A stretch of 64,000 nt of DNA, taken from SSC4 sp964443225 (GTDB taxonomy: Bacteria; Chloroflexota; Anaerolineae; SSC4; Amarolineaceae). This document shows positions 51,378 through 58,797 of the stretch, one piece after another (the stretch's first letter is position 1; every line of letters begins with the position of its first letter). The position numbers and the translations under genes are program-made. The notes under the pieces were generated by a model. The model was not told where the DNA came from and made no database searches. It was given only the letters and a program-made list of their open reading frames with translations. The stretch lies in contig CAYUCC010000007.1 in assembly GCA_964443225.1 (NCBI GenBank), positions 44,470-108,469 on the forward strand, read 5' to 3'.

Positions 51378-51390
51378 AACGTCATATCCT

Positions 51391-52041
51391 CTACTTGTAG
51401 TAGCCGCGCAGACCGCTGTCGGGGGTCACGTTGTTGAGCACGCTGCCGATGATACGCGCGCTGACTTTCTCCAGCAGTTGTTGGGCACGCTGGGCGTGTT
51501 CGCGCCGCGTGCGTTCGGCACTGATCACCAGGAGCACGCCGTCGACCTGCGGCGCCAGAATGGCAGCATCCGTCACCGCCACCACCGGTGGTGCATCGAA
51601 CAGTACCAGGTCAGCCTGCGCCACAAGCGCCGTAATGGCGCGCGCCATACGCTCGGACGCGAGCATTTCGGCGGGCAGGGGCGGCTGGGGACCGCTGGTC
51701 AACACCCGGAGTCCCTCGATCGCCGTGGGCTGCAGCGGAGGCTGCTGCAAACCGTTTTCGTCGGCCAGCATCGTAGTCAGCCCCATGCTGTTGGCCAGGC
51801 CAAACAGCTCGTGCTGGCGCGGGCGGCGCAGGTCGGCATCGACGATGATGACCCGGTGACCCGCCTGCGCTTCGACTACGGCCAGGTTGGCGAGCACCGT
51901 CGACTTACCCTCCTCCGGCCCGGCCGACGTCACCAGGATCGTATGCAGTTTCTGGTCCAGGTTGGCAAAGCTGAGATTTGTGCGCAGGCTGCGGTAGGCT
52001 TCCGCCACCGGTGAGCGCGGGTCGGCCAGGGTTACCAACAT
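51391..52041 (-). CDS. CpsD/CapB-like tyrosine-kinase-family ATPase
   Basis: 216 residues. SPVAEAYRSLRTNLSFAN at the start is the Wzz-interacting motif. Walker A is SAGPEEGKSTVLANLA, Walker A' VIIVDADLRRP and Walker B LVLFDAPPV, as in BY-kinases. The usual C-terminal tyrosine cluster is reduced to GYYK, so autophosphorylation may be limited. It partners the Wzz-like membrane proteins upstream to control polymer length and export. ATG 52041 is chosen; the longer frame reads into a heptamer array and is not credible. Confidence 0.9.
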   Translation of the reverse strand: MLVTLADPRSPVAEAYRSLRTNLSFANLDQKLHTILVTSAGPEEGKSTVLANLAVVEAQAGHRVIIVDADLRRPRQHELFGLANSMGLTTMLADENGLQQPPLQPTAIEGLRVLTSGPQPPLPAEMLASERMARAITALVAQADLVLFDAPPVVAVTDAAILAPQVDGVLLVISAERTRREHAQRAQQLLEKVSARIIGSVLNNVTPDSGLRGYYK

Positions 52042-52043
52042 GG

Positions 52044-52078
52044 TTGGATTTTGGATTTTGGATTTTGGATTTTGGAGG
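52044..52078. repeat. Heptamer array (ATTTTGG), copy 6
   Basis: Four perfect ATTTTGG units just upstream of the CpsD-like start. It separates that start from the duplicated wzz 3' end. Confidence 0.9.
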
Positions 52079-52080
52079 GA

Positions 52081-52186
52081 CATAGATCAGCGCTCCGCGG
52101 CCGTTGGGGTGGCGCTTGGGTTTTGGATTTTGGATTTTAGATTTTGGATTGGCATAGTTCAGCGCTCCGCGGCCGTTGGGATGGTG
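52081..52186. repeat. 72-bp-offset duplication of the wzz 3' end
   Basis: Bases 52081-52114 repeat 52153-52186 with few differences, including a 22-bp perfect match (52087-52108 with 52159-52180). The right copy is the true 3' end of the Wzz gene, coding TAAER and stop; the left copy is a non-coding remnant that still reads TAAER-stop. A heptamer array separates the copies. Confidence 0.88.
52117..52152. repeat. Heptamer array (ATTTTGG), copy 7
   Basis: Four ATTTTGG/ATTTTAG units between the duplicated remnant and the true wzz end. With copy 6 it forms a repeat-remnant-repeat block. Confidence 0.88.
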
Positions 52187-52821
52187 CCCAGGACGGGGAG
52201 GCCGAGGTAACGTTCGACGGCCTGCGGGGTGCGCAGTTTGTCTGCCTGCAGCCACTCCAACACAAAGACGATGACCCCACCCAAAACCGCTCCCAGCACC
52301 AGGCCCGCCAAGGCGTTCAGCGTCGGGTTGGGACGAAACAGCGGGGCATCGATCACGTGATCGACGATTTTGACCTCGATGCGGTCGCGTTTGTCTTGCT
52401 GGTTGTAGTAGGCGGTGCGTTCTTCGACAAAAACGTCGGCCATCGTCAGGGCAACCTGTTTTGCCACCTCGGGCCGCTCATCGCGCCCATCGATCTGGAT
52501 CGTAAAGTTGGACGCATCGGAACTGACCTCGGTACGTGCCAACAGATCGTACGTGGTCATATCCAGCTGGGCGCGATCGATGACCTTTTGCGCTGTATCG
52601 TGGGTGTCGATGTTGATTACAAAATTGCGCAGCAGGTCCTTGGCGGTATTGCCCAGGCCCCAGTCGGGTGTACCCGGCACCACACTGACCTTGGCTGTCG
52701 CACGATAGGTTTTGGTTTGGGTCAGACTGAATCCATACGCCGCGGCAGCGGTCACCAGGGCCACGACGATGATGATCCAACCGCGTTTGCGCAGGATGCG
52801 CAGGTAATCTCGTAGTTCCAT
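52159..52821 (-). CDS. Wzz/polysaccharide co-polymerase protein
   Basis: 220 residues. Begins MELRDYLRILRKRGWIIIVVALVTAAAAYGF, the Wzz N-terminal start and first membrane helix, then an extracytoplasmic domain (YRATAKVSVVPGTPDWG and following) and a second helix near residue 180 (LAGLVLGAVLGGVIVFVLEWL). The short cytosolic tail (KLRTPQAVERYLGLPVLGTIP) is the usual link to the CpsD partner. It sets chain length and drives export with the next ATPase. Its 3' end is partly duplicated nearby. Confidence 0.9.
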   Translation of the reverse strand: MELRDYLRILRKRGWIIIVVALVTAAAAYGFSLTQTKTYRATAKVSVVPGTPDWGLGNTAKDLLRNFVINIDTHDTAQKVIDRAQLDMTTYDLLARTEVSSDASNFTIQIDGRDERPEVAKQVALTMADVFVEERTAYYNQQDKRDRIEVKIVDHVIDAPLFRPNPTLNALAGLVLGAVLGGVIVFVLEWLQADKLRTPQAVERYLGLPVLGTIPTAAER

Positions 52822-52880
52822 ACAGGTCGTTCTCTCCCTCAGCGGGTCATTCTACCATACACCGGCAAAAACACAAGCGG

Positions 52881-53585
52881 TCAGCCGCGTGGAATTTCAC
52901 CAATCACCGGCAAACCCATGGCCTCCAGCTCGGCCCGCCCACGCACGTGCGGATCGAGGTAGTCCGCCAAAAACACCAGGCCGATGCCGAGCAGCAGAGC
53001 AAGGATCAGACGAATCGGCAGGTCGAGACGTTCCCGCAGGCCCGGCGCATTGGCGCCGACGTGCGGGCCGTCGATCAGGACCGCTTCGATGGGGGCGACA
53101 CCCGGTGTCGTCGTCAGCAGGTCACCGTAGAAGCGCGGCAAGTCGAACTGGATCGTTTCGCTGACCGCCTGCGTGATGGCCGCCAGGTCGGTGGGATCAC
53201 CCCAACTGGTGCTCACGGTCAGGATGCGGTGCAGTTTGCCCGCCTGCGTGCTGCCCTGGACAGCACCCGGCGCCAACGTCAGTCCGCTGCCAGCCAGGCG
53301 CGCCGTCACGGCCTCGGCAAACGCGCTGCCTTTGACGATCTCGCTCAGGTCATCGATAAGGTACTCCGCGCCCAGCCAGGTGTAGTAACGGTCGTAGGTG
53401 TAGTAGTCTGCCGTGCGCGGTTCGGGGCGCAGGCCGACGTTGAAACGCAGGGTCGCCGTGAAGACAGTGGGCTGAGCTTCCCAGGGGCGCTGCCCGACCA
53501 GGCTGAACAGGGCGACGAGAGCCACCAAACCTAGCGGAAGCCACCAGCGGCGGCGTACGATGTACCAGTAATGACGAAGTTCCAT
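52881..53585 (-). CDS. Second Wzz-like polysaccharide co-polymerase
   Basis: 234 residues. The same architecture as the next gene: MELRHYWYIVRRRWWLPLGLVALVALFSLVG, an extracytoplasmic domain (residues ~40-190), a second membrane helix (LDLPIRLILALLLGIGLVFLADYL) and a short tail AELEAMGLPVIGEIPRG. The two paralogues share MELR-Y and the G-LPV-G-IP end but differ in the middle, so they are old duplicates. ATG 53585 begins the family pattern and lies 5 bp after the glycosyltransferase stop. Confidence 0.87.
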   Translation of the reverse strand: MELRHYWYIVRRRWWLPLGLVALVALFSLVGQRPWEAQPTVFTATLRFNVGLRPEPRTADYYTYDRYYTWLGAEYLIDDLSEIVKGSAFAEAVTARLAGSGLTLAPGAVQGSTQAGKLHRILTVSTSWGDPTDLAAITQAVSETIQFDLPRFYGDLLTTTPGVAPIEAVLIDGPHVGANAPGLRERLDLPIRLILALLLGIGLVFLADYLDPHVRGRAELEAMGLPVIGEIPRG

Positions 53586-53590
53586 TGGAT

Positions 53591-54835
53591 TTACTCGATC
53601 CGTTCGCAAACGCCGGGTGTCTCGGCGTGCTGAGGTACGGGCTGATCGATGATCGCGAGCGGCTGCCGGAGCACACGCAGCTGGGCGCGGTGCTGGTCGA
53701 GCTGCTGAGCCACGTAATCCTCCAGCTCGCGGCAGAAGCGCTGTGCGCTGAAACGTACTGCATGGCTCCGGATAACCTGCGGATCAAACGGCGTCTCGGC
53801 ACAGCGCTGGACGGCAGCCACGAGCGATGCCACGCTCTGTTCGCCGAACAATACCCCCGTCACACCATCGACGACGGTGTCCAGCGATCCGCCGCCGGCA
53901 AAGGCTATCACAGGGCGACCGGTGGCCTGCGCCTCGACCGGGGCAATGCCAAAATCCTCCAGGCCGGGAAATACGAACGCACGGCAGTGCTGAAACAGAT
54001 CGACCAGGCGGTCCCAGGAGACTTGTCCCAGGAACGTGATGTTGGGGCCGGCCTCGGCCTTCAAACTGGCGGCATCGCGCCCTTCACCATACACCACGAG
54101 GGGCAAACCGAGCTGTGTAAACGCGCGTACCGCCAGGTCAAGCCGTTTGTAGGGAATCAAACGCCCACCCGCCAGGTAGTAGTCACCGGGCGGGTCTGTG
54201 CTGGGCACGAATCGATCGGTATCGACCGGCGGGTAGATGATGACGCTGCTGCGCCGGTAGTACTTTTGGATTCGCCGCTGCACGGTGCGCGAAATGGCGA
54301 CGAAGTGATCGACGCGGTCGGCGGCCTGGCGATCCCACAGGCGCAGGTAGCTGATCACCGGGCGCAACAAGCCGCTCAGCGCACGGCCGACCCCTTCTTC
54401 GCGTTGGGCGTAACTGTCGAAGCTCCAGATGAAACGTGTTGGCGTCAGGCAGTAGCAGATGTGGCACGTCTCTGGTCCGGTGAGGACGCCATGGCAGAAA
54501 CCACTCTTATTGCTCAACACCAATTCGTAGGCGTTGAGGTCGAACTGTTCGAAAGCGAGGGGATAGAGCGGAAGGTACCACTGGTGATGGCGCAGTACGC
54601 CCGGCAGGTGCTGCATGAACGACGTGCGGATATCCCAGCCAGCAAAGGCGGGACGCTGTGTAGTGAGCGCTGGCCAGTACATGCTGGTGTAGATCGGGGC
54701 GCGTGGATACATCTGGGCCAATGATTCCAGCACATTCTCGGCGCCACCGATTTGGTTCAGCCAATCGTGAACGAGAGCAAACGACAAGACCGTGACTTTC
54801 TGCGACAACCTGCCTGGCGATACCCGCCCGGACAC
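53591..54835 (-). CDS. Glycosyltransferase family 4, WbaZ/mannosyltransferase-like
   Basis: 414 residues. FALVHDWLNQIGGAENVLESLAQMYPRAPIYTS, YCLTPTRFIWSFD, VAISRTVQRRIQKYYRRSSVIIYPPVDTDRF, YYLAGGRLIPYKRLDLAVRAF and FVFPGLEDFGIAPVEAQATGRPVIAFAGGGSLDTV match the WbaZ-type mannosyltransferases. It would add a hexose during repeat-unit assembly. First gene of the leftward operon after the promoter at 54863-54891. GTG 54835 is the longest start downstream of that promoter; TTG codons 10 or 17 codons later would also leave the domain intact. Confidence 0.88.
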   Translation of the reverse strand: MSGRVSPGRLSQKVTVLSFALVHDWLNQIGGAENVLESLAQMYPRAPIYTSMYWPALTTQRPAFAGWDIRTSFMQHLPGVLRHHQWYLPLYPLAFEQFDLNAYELVLSNKSGFCHGVLTGPETCHICYCLTPTRFIWSFDSYAQREEGVGRALSGLLRPVISYLRLWDRQAADRVDHFVAISRTVQRRIQKYYRRSSVIIYPPVDTDRFVPSTDPPGDYYLAGGRLIPYKRLDLAVRAFTQLGLPLVVYGEGRDAASLKAEAGPNITFLGQVSWDRLVDLFQHCRAFVFPGLEDFGIAPVEAQATGRPVIAFAGGGSLDTVVDGVTGVLFGEQSVASLVAAVQRCAETPFDPQVIRSHAVRFSAQRFCRELEDYVAQQLDQHRAQLRVLRQPLAIIDQPVPQHAETPGVCERIE

Positions 54836-54862
54836 CAGGGACCGTGCCCGATCCCGCGTGGC

Positions 54863-54891
54863 ATTCTACTCGAAATTCAGGGATTGGACAA
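54863..54891 (-). promoter_or_regulatory. Promoter of the exopolysaccharide operon
   Basis: Reading leftward: TTGTCC (54886-54891), 17-bp spacer, TAGAAT (54863-54868); about 20 nt before the GTG at 54835. Confidence 0.6.
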
Positions 54892-54933
54892 AGGCACAGC
54901 CGAAGCGTGTAAGTCGCGACCGCGTCGATCAGC

Positions 54934-54973
54934 TGTCAAATGACTTGACATCGTTTTCGGATTGGGTTAAAGT
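54934..54973 (+). promoter_or_regulatory. Dehydrogenase promoter with an operator-like inverted repeat
   Basis: Perfect TTGACA (54945-54950), 17-bp spacer, TAAAGT (54968-54973), 42 bp before the ATG at 55015. TGTCAA-N5-TTGACA (54934-54950) is an inverted repeat covering the -35, which could bind a repressor or act as two opposed -35 boxes. Confidence 0.65.
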
Positions 54974-55014
54974 AGTTAGCACGCTCCCAACATTTCCGTT
55001 CACGAGGCAGTCGT

Positions 55015-56094
55015 ATGCAACCGCACGTGGTCGTTGTCCTGCAAGGGGATCAGACGGGCCAGGAGCTGCTGGATCAGGCGCTGCGCGTCATGGATCCCGC
55101 CGTGACTGGCATTCCAACCGAATTCCGCACCTTTGATTTGAGTCTTGACCACCGGCGCCACACGCGCAACCAGGTGGTCTACGACGCGGCGGCGGCGATG
55201 CGTGAAGCCGGTCTGAGCATCAAAGCCGCCACGATCACACCCGAGGAGCCGGGTGACGTGGGCAGTCCCAATGCCATTTTGCGGCGCGAGATCGACGGCT
55301 CCGTCATCATTCGCACAGGCCGGCGTATTCCGGGCGTGGCGCCGATTGGTGGCCTTTATGCGCCCATTTCGGTCGTGCGTATGGCCGTAGGGGACGCCTA
55401 CGATGCGCGCGAGTGGCGCGAGCTGACGGTCGATGGGGACGAGCTTGCCTTTCGCACCGAAAGTATCAGCCGGCGCGTCTGTCGTGCGGTGAGCGAGATC
55501 GCGTTTCAGCTGGCGCGTAAGGGTCGTGCCACGGTTTTTGGCGGCCCCAAATACACCGTCAGCCCGGTGTACGAAGGGATGCTCAAAGAAGAGATGGATG
55601 CGGCCGCGGCACGCTACAGTGACGTGCGTTACAACCCGCAGCTGATCGACGCCACCTATGCGCTGCTGCTGACCACCAGCGGTGAACCGTTGATCATCCC
55701 CACGCTGAACCGCGATGGTGACTGTATGTCAGACCTGGTCTTGCAGATGTTTGGATCGATCGCCGGCGCCGAGTCGCTCCTGCTGGCGGTGGACGACAAA
55801 TACGAACCACAGGTGGTGATGGCCGAAGCACCACACGGCACGGCACCATCACTCTACGGCAAAAACGTGGCCAACCCAATGGCGATGATCCTGGCGGCTG
55901 CTTCCTTGCTGCGCTTCTTCCGCAATCCTGCGGCAGGGGTGGCCGCGCGGGCCATTTCGGAAGCTACGCTGGAAGCGGTGTACGATGGTGTGCGGACAGC
56001 CGATTTGCGCGGCACGGCCAGCACCACCGAATTTACGAACGAAGTGATTCGCCGCACACGCACCAAACTGGCCGTGTGGTCAACGTTGGAATAG
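55015..56094 (+). CDS. Isocitrate/isopropylmalate dehydrogenase-family enzyme
   Basis: 359 residues. Beta-decarboxylating dehydrogenase fold: VVVLQGDQTGQELLDQAL (normally GDGIG), IIRTGRRIPGV, RTESISRRVCRAVSEIAFQLA, FGGPKYTVSPVYEGM, the metal-binding NRDGDCMSDLVLQMFGSIAGAESLLL and APHGTAPSLYGKNVANPMAMILAAASLL. The cofactor-site HGTAP is intact. Changes in the first motif (GDQTG) and substrate loop leave the substrate open: isocitrate, isopropylmalate, homoisocitrate or another. It stands alone with its own promoter. I would not name it icd. Confidence 0.82.
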   Translation: MQPHVVVVLQGDQTGQELLDQALRVMDPAVTGIPTEFRTFDLSLDHRRHTRNQVVYDAAAAMREAGLSIKAATITPEEPGDVGSPNAILRREIDGSVIIRTGRRIPGVAPIGGLYAPISVVRMAVGDAYDAREWRELTVDGDELAFRTESISRRVCRAVSEIAFQLARKGRATVFGGPKYTVSPVYEGMLKEEMDAAAARYSDVRYNPQLIDATYALLLTTSGEPLIIPTLNRDGDCMSDLVLQMFGSIAGAESLLLAVDDKYEPQVVMAEAPHGTAPSLYGKNVANPMAMILAAASLLRFFRNPAAGVAARAISEATLEAVYDGVRTADLRGTASTTEFTNEVIRRTRTKLAVWSTLE

Positions 56095-56136
56095 GCGGCC
56101 AAGAGGCTTGTCGAGACGACCAAGTGAGGGTGGGCC

Positions 56137-57465
56137 ATGGGCAATGCTTCCCCATCAACGAGCGATCCATCGACGCGGTGGGACACCAATTTCAAACGCA
56201 TCGTTCTGATTGGCGTCGTGATTGGCGGCATTCTGCTGTTCTACATCAGCCGATCGGTGATTCCCAACCTGGTCATGGCGGCTATTCTCGCCTATCTGCT
56301 CCACCCGCTGGTCAATCGTCTGGCACGGCGTCTCTCGCGCGGGTTCTCCACGATGCTGGTCTACCTGGCGGTGATTATTCTGCTGCTGCTCGCGCCCGGC
56401 ATTTTGGTTCCCGTACTGATCCAACAACTCAGCACCATCGACATTCGCTGGAATGACCTGTACGTCAATCTGACGCAGTGGGTGGCCAGTTTCCCCCAGC
56501 GCTATCCCAGCATGAGTCTCTTCGGGTTCGATATCGACATGCAACCCTGGTACGACTACGTCGTATCGAGCATCACACAGCTCCAGGCAACCCAAACGCC
56601 CTCCGGTTCGGCGTTGGTCAACACAATCACCAGCGCCCTCAGCTCGGCTGGCTCGGTGTTGGGGTTTGCGGGGGGGGTGGCTTCAGGGATTTTCACGGGT
56701 CTGTTTGCCCTACTGCTGACCCTGGTGTACTCCTTTTACATGGTAAAGGATGCCCCGAGTATCCGGCAGTGGTTTGACAGCAAGATTCCGGGTCACTACC
56801 ATGCCGAGTACCAGGAGCTGGCCACGCGTGTCTCCTTGATCTGGCAGGCATTCTTTCGCGGGCAGCTCATTTTGAGCGTGGTCGTTGGGCTGACGATCAC
56901 AGTCGCCATGGGGCTGATCGGCATGCCGGGCGCATTCCTGTTAGGCCTGCTGGCGGGTGTACTGGAGATCGTGCCAAACCTGGGACCCATCCTGGCCATG
57001 ATACCGGCCCTGGTGGTGGCCGTTCTGCAGGGTTCTTCAGTGCTGCCGGTTTCCAACTTCACGTTCATGCTCATCACTCTGGCTATCTATGTCATCGTTC
57101 AACAGATCGAAAACAACTATTTCGTTCCGCGAATTATTGGGCAGAGTGTCAATTTACACCCGTTAGTCATTCTGGCGGGCGTCATCGTGGGTGCCACGCA
57201 GGCCGGTATCCTCGGCGCGTTTCTGGCGGCGCCGGTGCTGGCCTCGGTACGTGTCGTCGGCAGTTATGCCTACGCCAAGATTCTCGATCTCGAGCCATTC
57301 CCGCCGCCACCGCCGCCCAATCCACCCCGTTCGCCGTCGCGTTGGCAGCGGTTGTTCAAACCATCGCCAAACGGCGACCAGGAATCCACTTCGCCACCAA
57401 CCGGTGTGCCAGAAGTGCAGGCGTCCGCCCCATCGACCACACACACCGAACCACCACAGGAGTAA
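56137..57465 (+). CDS. AI-2E family (PerM-like) transporter
   Basis: 442 residues. About eight hydrophobic segments with the family pattern: YISRSVIPNLVMAAILAYLLHPLVNRLAR, YSFYMVKDAPSIRQWFDSKIP, FRGQLILSVVVGLTITVAMGLIGMPGAFLLGLLAGVLEIVPNLGPILAMIPALVVA and ENNYFVPRIIGQSVNLHPLVILAGVIVGATQAGILGAFLAAPVLASVRV. Some members export autoinducer-2 or act as Na+/H+ antiporters; the cargo here is unknown. A Pro-rich cytosolic tail (~50 residues) is extra. Four bp before the M23 gene. Confidence 0.92.
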   Translation: MGNASPSTSDPSTRWDTNFKRIVLIGVVIGGILLFYISRSVIPNLVMAAILAYLLHPLVNRLARRLSRGFSTMLVYLAVIILLLLAPGILVPVLIQQLSTIDIRWNDLYVNLTQWVASFPQRYPSMSLFGFDIDMQPWYDYVVSSITQLQATQTPSGSALVNTITSALSSAGSVLGFAGGVASGIFTGLFALLLTLVYSFYMVKDAPSIRQWFDSKIPGHYHAEYQELATRVSLIWQAFFRGQLILSVVVGLTITVAMGLIGMPGAFLLGLLAGVLEIVPNLGPILAMIPALVVAVLQGSSVLPVSNFTFMLITLAIYVIVQQIENNYFVPRIIGQSVNLHPLVILAGVIVGATQAGILGAFLAAPVLASVRVVGSYAYAKILDLEPFPPPPPPNPPRSPSRWQRLFKPSPNGDQESTSPPTGVPEVQASAPSTTHTEPPQE

Positions 57466-57469
57466 CTGC

Positions 57470-58231
57470 ATGCCACTGCGCAAACCGTTCGATGGAAACT
57501 ATCGGATTACCCAACTCTTTGGCAAGAACCCACAGAACTACACTCAGTTTGGCCTCAAGGGGCACGAGGGCATCGATTATGGGCTGCCCAACGGGGTGGC
57601 GATACTCGCCGCCTACGATGGGACGGTTGCCGAGGCGGGTGAGCAAAAGCAGTACGGAAACTACGTGAAGTTGGTGCACGCCTGGGGTGAAACGGTGTAC
57701 GCACACCTCGAAAAACTCAGTGTAGCCGAAGGGGACAAAGTCAAAGCCGGCGACGTCCTGGGTCATTCGGACAACACTGGTAACAGCACCGGTGCGCACT
57801 TACACTTTGGCATGCGCCTCAATCCATTCTCACGCAACGACGGTTGGGCTGGCTTCAGTGATCCCTTGCCCTACCTGAATGGACAACCACTGCCGGGTGA
57901 ACCCCCCGCGGAAACCGATTGTACGAAGGTGACCGTGCCGGGCGACAGCCGGCCGTTGGGCTGGTATCGCACCGAGTGGACAAAAGAAAAAGCGGCACGC
58001 GAGCAGCTGGCGCAGCAACTGGCCACGATCGAGGCCCGCTTTGCTGCCGAGCGGGCCGCACTGCAAGAACAGGCCAACCTCTGGCGCGAACAAACCAGCG
58101 CCCTGGTCACCGAATTCACCGGCAGTCCTCCCACCGGCGACGCCATTCGCGCCCTGCGCACGCTCATTCAACAACTAAAGCAGAAAATCGATCCCACCGA
58201 TCCCCAGCACTGGGACCATACCAGACCGTAG
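57470..58231 (+). CDS. M23-family (LytM-type) metallopeptidase without a visible signal peptide
   Basis: 253 residues. M23 zinc motifs are intact: GHEGIDYGLPNG (H-x3-D) near residue 32 and GAHLHFGMRLNP (H-x-H) near residue 105, with VKAGDVLGHSDNTGNSTG between. The family cleaves peptidoglycan cross-bridges. The N-terminus MPLRKPFDGNYRITQLFG has no signal peptide or membrane helix, and the C-terminal ~80 residues form a coiled-coil (TKEKAAREQLAQQLATIEARFAAERAAL). AGGAG lies 7 nt before ATG 57470. Export route, or a cytoplasmic/phage-like role, is unclear. Confidence 0.9.
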   Translation: MPLRKPFDGNYRITQLFGKNPQNYTQFGLKGHEGIDYGLPNGVAILAAYDGTVAEAGEQKQYGNYVKLVHAWGETVYAHLEKLSVAEGDKVKAGDVLGHSDNTGNSTGAHLHFGMRLNPFSRNDGWAGFSDPLPYLNGQPLPGEPPAETDCTKVTVPGDSRPLGWYRTEWTKEKAAREQLAQQLATIEARFAAERAALQEQANLWREQTSALVTEFTGSPPTGDAIRALRTLIQQLKQKIDPTDPQHWDHTRP

Positions 58232-58797
58232 ATATCCCACGTGAAGGTTGGGATATACGCAGCTTCTGTGGATAACTCTGGGGAGAAACCGCGTGCTCAT
58301 GTCAGATTTGTGGATAAGTCGGCTGGATATCCCAAGTTTGACACTGGGCACGCAGGGCCATATCTGTGCGATTCCGCCATGCGCACCACTACATCTTGTG
58401 TCCCGGCTGCACCAGACATCATGTGCGCCGGTTGAGTCTGCGCCACCGCCAACCGATTTTTCGGCGGCTGTCCCCAGCGTTCTCCCCATGATTATGCACA
58501 GGGACGAGCCTATATCTAGGGGTAGACTTGGGCGGAAAACGCAACCGATTGTGGTTGCGAGGCGCAAAATCCGGTCTTATCCACTTATCCCCAGGCCCTA
58601 CTACTACGACGGCTATAATCCTTATATTTCCAATATGGGGAATAAATCAACCCCTTCGCTAATCACCGTGGAGTCCTAAGGGCCTGTAAAAGAATACCTT
58701 ATTCCCACCCGTCCAGGGACCCCGTCCGTTGCCGCCATGGATCGTGTGCGGCGGTTTCGTAAGTCGGACGGTGATGCCTTCGTTCAACTAATGGCGG
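58232..58797. other. Candidate chromosomal replication origin (oriC), non-coding
   Basis: 566 bp between convergent M23 and obg genes, with no credible gene. DnaA-box words: perfect TTATCCACA on the minus strand at 58267-58275 and 58309-58317; one-mismatch boxes at 58492-58500 (TTATGCACA), 58577-58585 (TTATCCACT) and 58585-58593 (TTATCCCCA); a weaker one at 58699-58707. ATATCCCA occurs at 58232-58239 and 58327-58334, and inverted at 58249-58256. TCCCCAG/CTGGGGA recurs four times from 58201. An AT-rich stretch at about 58608-58650 could be the unwinding element. dnaA is not adjacent, so the call rests on box clustering and the nearby parAB and rpmH-jag genes. Confidence 0.72.

Noticed and set aside
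51349..52014. Long open frame on the plus strand opposite the CpsD-like gene
   Set aside because: It is antisense to a clear Walker-motif ATPase, and its residue content is typical of a shadow frame.
58232..58797. The obg-side spacer as RNase P RNA, tmRNA or another structured RNA
   Set aside because: I did not find the conserved RNase P or tmRNA core sequences; the DnaA-box cluster explains the region better.
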